From Lactobacillus helveticus DSM 20075 = CGMCC 1.1877 (lineage in GTDB: Bacteria; Bacillota; Bacilli; Lactobacillales; Lactobacillaceae): DNA of 9,206 bases. The notes beneath the pieces are model-generated. The model saw only the letters and a list, made by a program, of their open reading frames with translations, did not search any database and was not told the origin of the DNA. The stretch is taken from contig NZ_GG700758.1 of the NCBI RefSeq assembly GCF_000160855.1, positions 29,305 to 38,510 of the forward strand. Reading direction: 5' to 3'. Shown here piece after piece: positions 5,942-9,206 of this stretch. Within the stretch, counting starts at the first letter, position 1, and each line of letters starts with the position of its first letter. Both the position numbers and the translations under genes were made by a program.

Positions 5942-8581
5942 TTATTTACTCCCTTTCAAATCTTGAATTCGTTCACGAACACCAGCCAATTGGCTTTCGT
6001 AATCTGCCTTCTTTTCCTTTTCCTTGTTTACAACATCTTCTGGAGCATGATCAACAAAGCCCTTGTTTGCAAGCTTCTTTTCGGCACGTTGAACTTCACC
6101 TTCAAGACGTTTTTCTTCTTTTTCCATCTTAGCTAATTCGTCATCGACGTTAACCAATTCAGTTAATGGAACAAAGATTTGTGCACCTGGGATAACAGCA
6201 GTCTTAGCCAATTTTGGAGCTTCAATTTCTGCAGCTACAGTCAATTCCTTTGGATGTAAGAAGTTTTCAACGTAGTCAGCATTTTCGTCCAAAACATGCT
6301 TGTTAGATTCATCATCTAATTGAATCATGATGTCAATTGGACTAGACATTGGTGCGTTAACCTCCATACGAATGTTACGTACGGCCTTAATAATTTCAAT
6401 TAAGAAGGCCATGTCGCTGTCTGCTTGCTTGTTTTCAAATTCCTTATGAGTAGTTGGATATTCAGCTACCATAATTGACTTGCCTTCGTGAGGCATTGAA
6501 AGCCAAAGCTTTTCAGTAACAAATGGCATAATTGGGTGCATCAAACGTAAGATTTGATCAAGAATCCAAATTAAGTTTTCTTGCTTTCTTGCCTTTAATT
6601 CTTCGTCATCACCATTTAAAGCAACCTTAGAAATTTCAATGTACCAGTCACAGAAGTCATTCCAGATAAAGTTGTAAGCTTCACGACCTGCTTCACCAAA
6701 TTGGTATTCATCAAATAAACGAGTTACTTCACTAACAGTGTGGTTCAAACGATCGAAGATCCATCTGTCTGACAAGTCAAACTTGCTTACGTCTGGCATG
6801 TGTGCAGGCTTAGCATCGGAAGGTAAGTTCATGATTACGAAACGACTTGCGTTCCAAATCTTGTTAATGAAGTTCCAAGCAGCTGATAACTTCTTTGGAT
6901 CGTAACGAGTGTCTTGACCAGGAGCAGTACCGTTAAGAAGGAACCAACGAAGGGCGTCAGCACCGTACTTGTCAACTACGTCCATTGGGTCAACACCATT
7001 ACCAAGTGACTTACTCATCTTGCGTCCTTGTTCGTCACGCATTAAACCGTGCAAAACAACATCATTAAATGGACGCTTGCCAGTAAAGTGAAGACTTTGG
7101 AACATCATTCTTGATACCCAGAAGAAAATAATGTCGTAACCAGTAACTAAGGCATTAGTTGGGAAGTAACGCTTAAAGTCTTCTGAATTAGTATCAGGCC
7201 AGCCAAGAGTTGAGAATGGCCATAATGCACTTGAGAACCAAGTATCAAGTACGTCTGGATCTTGTTCCCAGTTTTCAATATCCTTAGGTGCTTCTTCACC
7301 TACGTAAGTTTCACCAGTCTTCTTGTTGTACCAAGCTGGAATACGGTGACCCCACCATAATTGACGTGAAATACACCAATCGTGAACATCTTCCATCCAG
7401 TGGTCCAAAGTACCTTCGAAACGTTCTGGAACGAAGTTTACCTTACCATCAGTCTTTTGATTTTCCAAAACCTTGTCAGCAAGTGGCTTCATCTTAACGA
7501 ACCATTGCTTTGAAAGACGTGGTTCAACTTGAACGCCTGAACGTTCTGAGTGACCTACTGAGTGAACGATTGGTTCAACCTTAATTAAGTAGCCTTCTTC
7601 TTTAAGATCTTTAACTAAAGCTTCACGACAGTCAAAACGATCCATGCCAGCATACTTGCCACATTCTTCGTTCATAGTACCATCGTCATTCATAACATTG
7701 ATTCTCTTCAAGTTGTGACGGTTACCTACTTGGAAGTCGTTAGGGTCATGAGCTGGAGTAATCTTAACTAAACCAGTACCGAATTCTGGATCTACGTGTT
7801 GGTCTTCAATAATTGGAATATGACGACCAACAAGTGGCAATACTAATTCCTTACCAACGATATCCTTGTATCTTTCATCCCCTGGTGCAACTGCAACTGC
7901 AGTATCACCAAACATAGTTTCAGGACGAGTAGTAGCAATTTCTACATAGCCTGAGCCATCAGCGAATGGATACTTAACATGGTAAAAGGCACCCTTATCG
8001 TCCTTGTGAATAACTTCGATATCACTCAAAGCAGTTTGAAGTGCTGGATCCCAGTTAATGATGTATTCACCACGGTAAATAAGACCTTCTTTGTAAAGTT
8101 GAACGAAGACCTTCTTAACTGCCTTTGAAAGACCTTTGTCTAAAGTAAATCTTTCTCTTGAGTAGTCAAGTGAAAGACCCATCTTAGCCCATTGGCCCTT
8201 GATGATTGAAGCATATTCGTCTTTCCAGTCCCAAACTTGCTTAACAAAAGCTTCACGTCCCATTTGGTGATGATCTTTGCCTTGCTTGCGTAATTTTGCT
8301 TCAACCTTAGCTTGGGTAGCGATACCAGCATGGTCCATACCTGGAATGTAAAGAGTGTCGTAGCCTTGCATACGCTTGAAACGAATTAAAGTATCTTGAA
8401 TTGCAGTATCCCATGCGTGACCTAAGTGTAATTTACCAGTTACGTTTGGTGGTGGAATAACAATTGAATACGGGTGAACTTTCTTGTCACCAGATGGCTT
8501 GAATAAATCTTCATCAAGCCAAGTTTGATATCTGCCTTTTTCAACCTCATTAGGGTTGTATTTAGGTGCTAAATCTGTCAT
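5942..8581 (-). CDS. valS: Valyl-tRNA synthetase
   Basis: An 879-residue class I aminoacyl-tRNA synthetase that charges tRNA-Val with valine. Features in order: the HIGH-type motif HLGH (52-55) in [12 protein letters not shown]; the CP1 editing domain, with TTRPETM (217-223) and the TPAHDPND segment, which hydrolyses mischarged Thr-tRNA-Val; KMSKS (521-525); the helical anticodon-binding domain (about 620-760); and a charged C-terminal coiled coil (about 810-879) that is typical of ValRS and contacts the tRNA. Length is normal for Firmicutes. The start is supported by GGAGG (8593-8589) seven bases upstream. It is preceded by a valine-type T-box leader with its own promoter, and abuts folC directly, which suggests one transcript. 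Confidence 0.98.
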   Translation of the reverse strand: MTDLAPKYNPNEVEKGRYQTWLDEDLFKPSGDKKVHPYSIVIPPPNVTGKLHLGHAWDTAIQDTLIRFKRMQGYDTLYIPGMDHAGIATQAKVEAKLRKQGKDHHQMGREAFVKQVWDWKDEYASIIKGQWAKMGLSLDYSRERFTLDKGLSKAVKKVFVQLYKEGLIYRGEYIINWDPALQTALSDIEVIHKDDKGAFYHVKYPFADGSGYVEIATTRPETMFGDTAVAVAPGDERYKDIVGKELVLPLVGRHIPIIEDQHVDPEFGTGLVKITPAHDPNDFQVGNRHNLKRINVMNDDGTMNEECGKYAGMDRFDCREALVKDLKEEGYLIKVEPIVHSVGHSERSGVQVEPRLSKQWFVKMKPLADKVLENQKTDGKVNFVPERFEGTLDHWMEDVHDWCISRQLWWGHRIPAWYNKKTGETYVGEEAPKDIENWEQDPDVLDTWFSSALWPFSTLGWPDTNSEDFKRYFPTNALVTGYDIIFFWVSRMMFQSLHFTGKRPFNDVVLHGLMRDEQGRKMSKSLGNGVDPMDVVDKYGADALRWFLLNGTAPGQDTRYDPKKLSAAWNFINKIWNASRFVIMNLPSDAKPAHMPDVSKFDLSDRWIFDRLNHTVSEVTRLFDEYQFGEAGREAYNFIWNDFCDWYIEISKVALNGDDEELKARKQENLIWILDQILRLMHPIMPFVTEKLWLSMPHEGKSIMVAEYPTTHKEFENKQADSDMAFLIEIIKAVRNIRMEVNAPMSSPIDIMIQLDDESNKHVLDENADYVENFLHPKELTVAAEIEAPKLAKTAVIPGAQIFVPLTELVNVDDELAKMEKEEKRLEGEVQRAEKKLANKGFVDHAPEDVVNKEKEKKADYESQLAGVRERIQDLKGSK
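5949..5956 (-). promoter_or_regulatory. Ribosome binding site supporting the TTG start of folC
   Basis: AAAGGGAG on the minus strand (5956-5949) lies in the last codons of valS, seven bases before the TTG at 5941-5939. No ATG sits at a comparable distance, so TTG is the supported start and folC translation is tied to the end of valS. Confidence 0.75.
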
Positions 8582-8595
8582 TAAAATTCCTCCAT

Positions 8596-8626
8596 AAAAA
8601 AGGTCCTAGACAATATTGTCTAGGAC
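8596..8626 (-). terminator. T-box-controlled terminator (attenuator)
   Basis: A perfect 24-base palindrome (8603-8626), GTCCTAGACAAT and its complement, followed on the minus strand by C and six Ts (8601-8596). It lies just before the valS ribosome site. Its 5' arm contains the bases needed by the antiterminator, so the two structures exclude each other. Confidence 0.93.
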
Positions 8627-8823
8627 GATTTACTAACCGCGGTACCACCTATGGTTAAGTACAAAAATGTACTTCTCTTATAAGCGATAACGGCGCTGAA
8701 GTGTCCGGATTAACCTACTTAATTCAATTAATCAGCTAACCAAGCTACCAATCAACTTCTGGCCTCTCAGCTGTTTGGCTTTTCTCTGTAAATGAAGTCG
8801 ATACCTCTTGATTCTTGCTTTGG
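8596..8823 (-). promoter_or_regulatory. T-box riboswitch of valS (tRNA-Val sensing)
   Basis: The leader carries the conserved T-box sequence AGGTGGTACCGCGG (8650-8637). The antiterminator forms when TAGG (8651-8648) and GCG (8640-8638) pair with CCTA (8624-8621) and CGT (8627-8625), leaving UGGUACC as the bulge that binds the free ACCA end of uncharged tRNA. The competing terminator uses the same CCTA strand. Stem I has a lower helix (CAAAGC with GCTTG, one bulge) and an upper helix (CGACTTC at 8800-8794 with GAAGTTG at 8759-8753). The 3' loop strand between them is ATTGGTA, in which GTA (8748-8746) is a valine codon and the likely specifier. Stem III is AAGTACA/TGTACTT (8674-8657), and a conserved CCGTTATC lies before it. 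Uncharged tRNA-Val should favour read-through. T-box and terminator are certain; specifier placement is inferred. Confidence 0.95.
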
Positions 8824-8828
8824 TTACG

Positions 8829-8838
8829 ATTATAGCAT
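8829..8838 (-). promoter_or_regulatory. Promoter of the valS T-box leader
   Basis: On the minus strand ATGCTATAAT (8838-8829) gives a consensus -10 with a TGn extension. The hexamer 17 bases upstream is TTTTTT (8857-8852), a poor -35, and it lies in the last codons of the upstream toxin-like gene. Transcription would start near 8822, at the foot of Stem I. Confidence 0.75.
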
Positions 8839-8847
8839 GAATTTGTT

Positions 8848-9206
8848 TTAGAAAAAAGAGATAGACGAAGAATGTGCAGTATGCATTAATTTTTTCGCTA
8901 AATCAATTAATTTATCATAATTAAAACACCGACGACTAATAGGATCCTGAGGAAATTTTTGTTTACGCAAATAGAGTTTATATACCCTACTTGCAATATT
9001 TTCTTCATTATTAATTACTTTAAGTTCTTTGTTCAAAAGATCAATATACTTTGATTTTTGTTGTTCTGTAGAAAACCTTCTAAAATTAGTAATATTCTGT
9101 GCCGTCACATTAAAGATAGCTGACTCAGGTGCAGGAAACATATAATTTAAATGAACAACTCCCGCAAAATGTTTTTTAATTCTTCCATCTCTTCCATGAA
9201 CCGGTA
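8848..9206 (-). CDS. ToxN/AbiQ-like type III toxin endoribonuclease, C-terminal part (partial)
   Basis: The last 118 codons of a gene whose 5' end lies beyond the window; the frame stays open to 9206. The visible part reads FAGVVHLNYMFPAPESAIF, then a charged helical stretch (Y-I-D-L-L-N-K-E-L), then IASRVYKLYLRKQ and CFNYDKLIDLAKKL near the end. By memory this matches the second half of ToxN/AbiQ toxins in order and spacing: a G-V-I-N-L-N-x-M-I-P-x-P strand, K-Y-x-x-L-L-x-K-Q helix, I-x-x-x-A-x-x-L-Y, and C-x-F-x-x-L-E-x-K. ToxN cleaves mRNA and is held inactive by a tandem-repeat RNA encoded just upstream. The known catalytic residues are N-terminal and not visible, so activity cannot be judged. 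An ATG at 9141 is internal. The sequence looks more AT-rich than valS, which suggests acquisition. No terminator is seen before the valS promoter. Confidence 0.62.
   Translation of the reverse strand, partial: PVHGRDGRIKKHFAGVVHLNYMFPAPESAIFNVTAQNITNFRRFSTEQQKSKYIDLLNKELKVINNEENIASRVYKLYLRKQKFPQDPISRRCFNYDKLIDLAKKLMHTAHSSSISFF

Noticed and set aside
5909..6136. 75-codon plus-strand open frame with a hydrophobic product, antisense to the folC start and valS end
   Set aside because: The hydrophobic look comes from the antisense of Lys/Glu-rich codons in the ValRS coiled coil; there is no ribosome site.
7288..7497. 69-codon plus-strand open frame antisense to valS
   Set aside because: It is a shadow of a highly conserved synthetase region without translation signals.
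8140..8331. 63-codon minus-strand open frame inside valS in another frame
   Set aside because: It is wholly contained in valS, with no separate ribosome site or recognisable product.
1..9206. CRISPR arrays, rRNA or tRNA genes, and prophage or plasmid origin features
   Set aside because: I saw no regularly spaced repeats, no tRNA-like cloverleaf or rRNA sequence and no replication genes. The only repeat-RNA system suspected, the type III antitoxin, would lie outside the window.

Overview
The window is a stretch of low-GC Firmicute chromosome, almost certainly from a Lactobacillus, probably the acidophilus/delbrueckii group. The basis is the AT-rich sequence, strong GGAGG-type ribosome sites, a T-box leader, the gene order valS-folC-HAD-radC-mreBCD followed by small DUF4044 and DUF3397 membrane proteins, and the protein sequences themselves. 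I recognised the species group by memory and not by a database search.

Nearly everything reads on the minus strand, so transcription runs from high to low coordinates. At the right edge (8848-9206) is the C-terminal two thirds of a protein that I read as a ToxN/AbiQ-type toxin of a type III toxin-antitoxin system. A promoter overlapping its 3' end region drives a T-box leader (8596-8823), which should sense uncharged valine tRNA and control valS (valyl-tRNA synthetase). folC (folylpolyglutamate synthase), a HAD phosphatase/phosphomutase-like gene and radC follow, with abutting or overlapping junctions or short gaps and no convincing terminator between them. The T-box may therefore set expression of all four genes. 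A terminator-like hairpin lies inside the folC coding sequence.

mreB has its own promoter (about 3290). It is followed by mreC and mreD, which overlap by one base. A terminator-like hairpin between mreB and mreC could lower mreCD relative to mreB. MreB is the actin-like filament, and MreC and MreD are its membrane partners in lateral wall synthesis. A 17-bp bidirectional terminator (763-797) ends mreD and also ends a 44-codon plus-strand membrane protein gene (DUF4044-like, 628-762), which has its own promoter.

A DUF3397-like membrane protein gene (201-533, minus) diverges from the DUF4044 gene and ends at a terminator (121-156). In related genomes the mraZ/dcw division cluster usually comes next. 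Here the left edge instead shows the terminal inverted repeat and the first 13 codons of an IS3-family (IS150-group) insertion sequence.

Most of the window is ordinary housekeeping sequence. The parts most worth a second look are the partial type III toxin beside valS, the multi-gene reach of the valine T-box, the two intra-operon hairpins, and the insertion sequence at the mre/dcw boundary.
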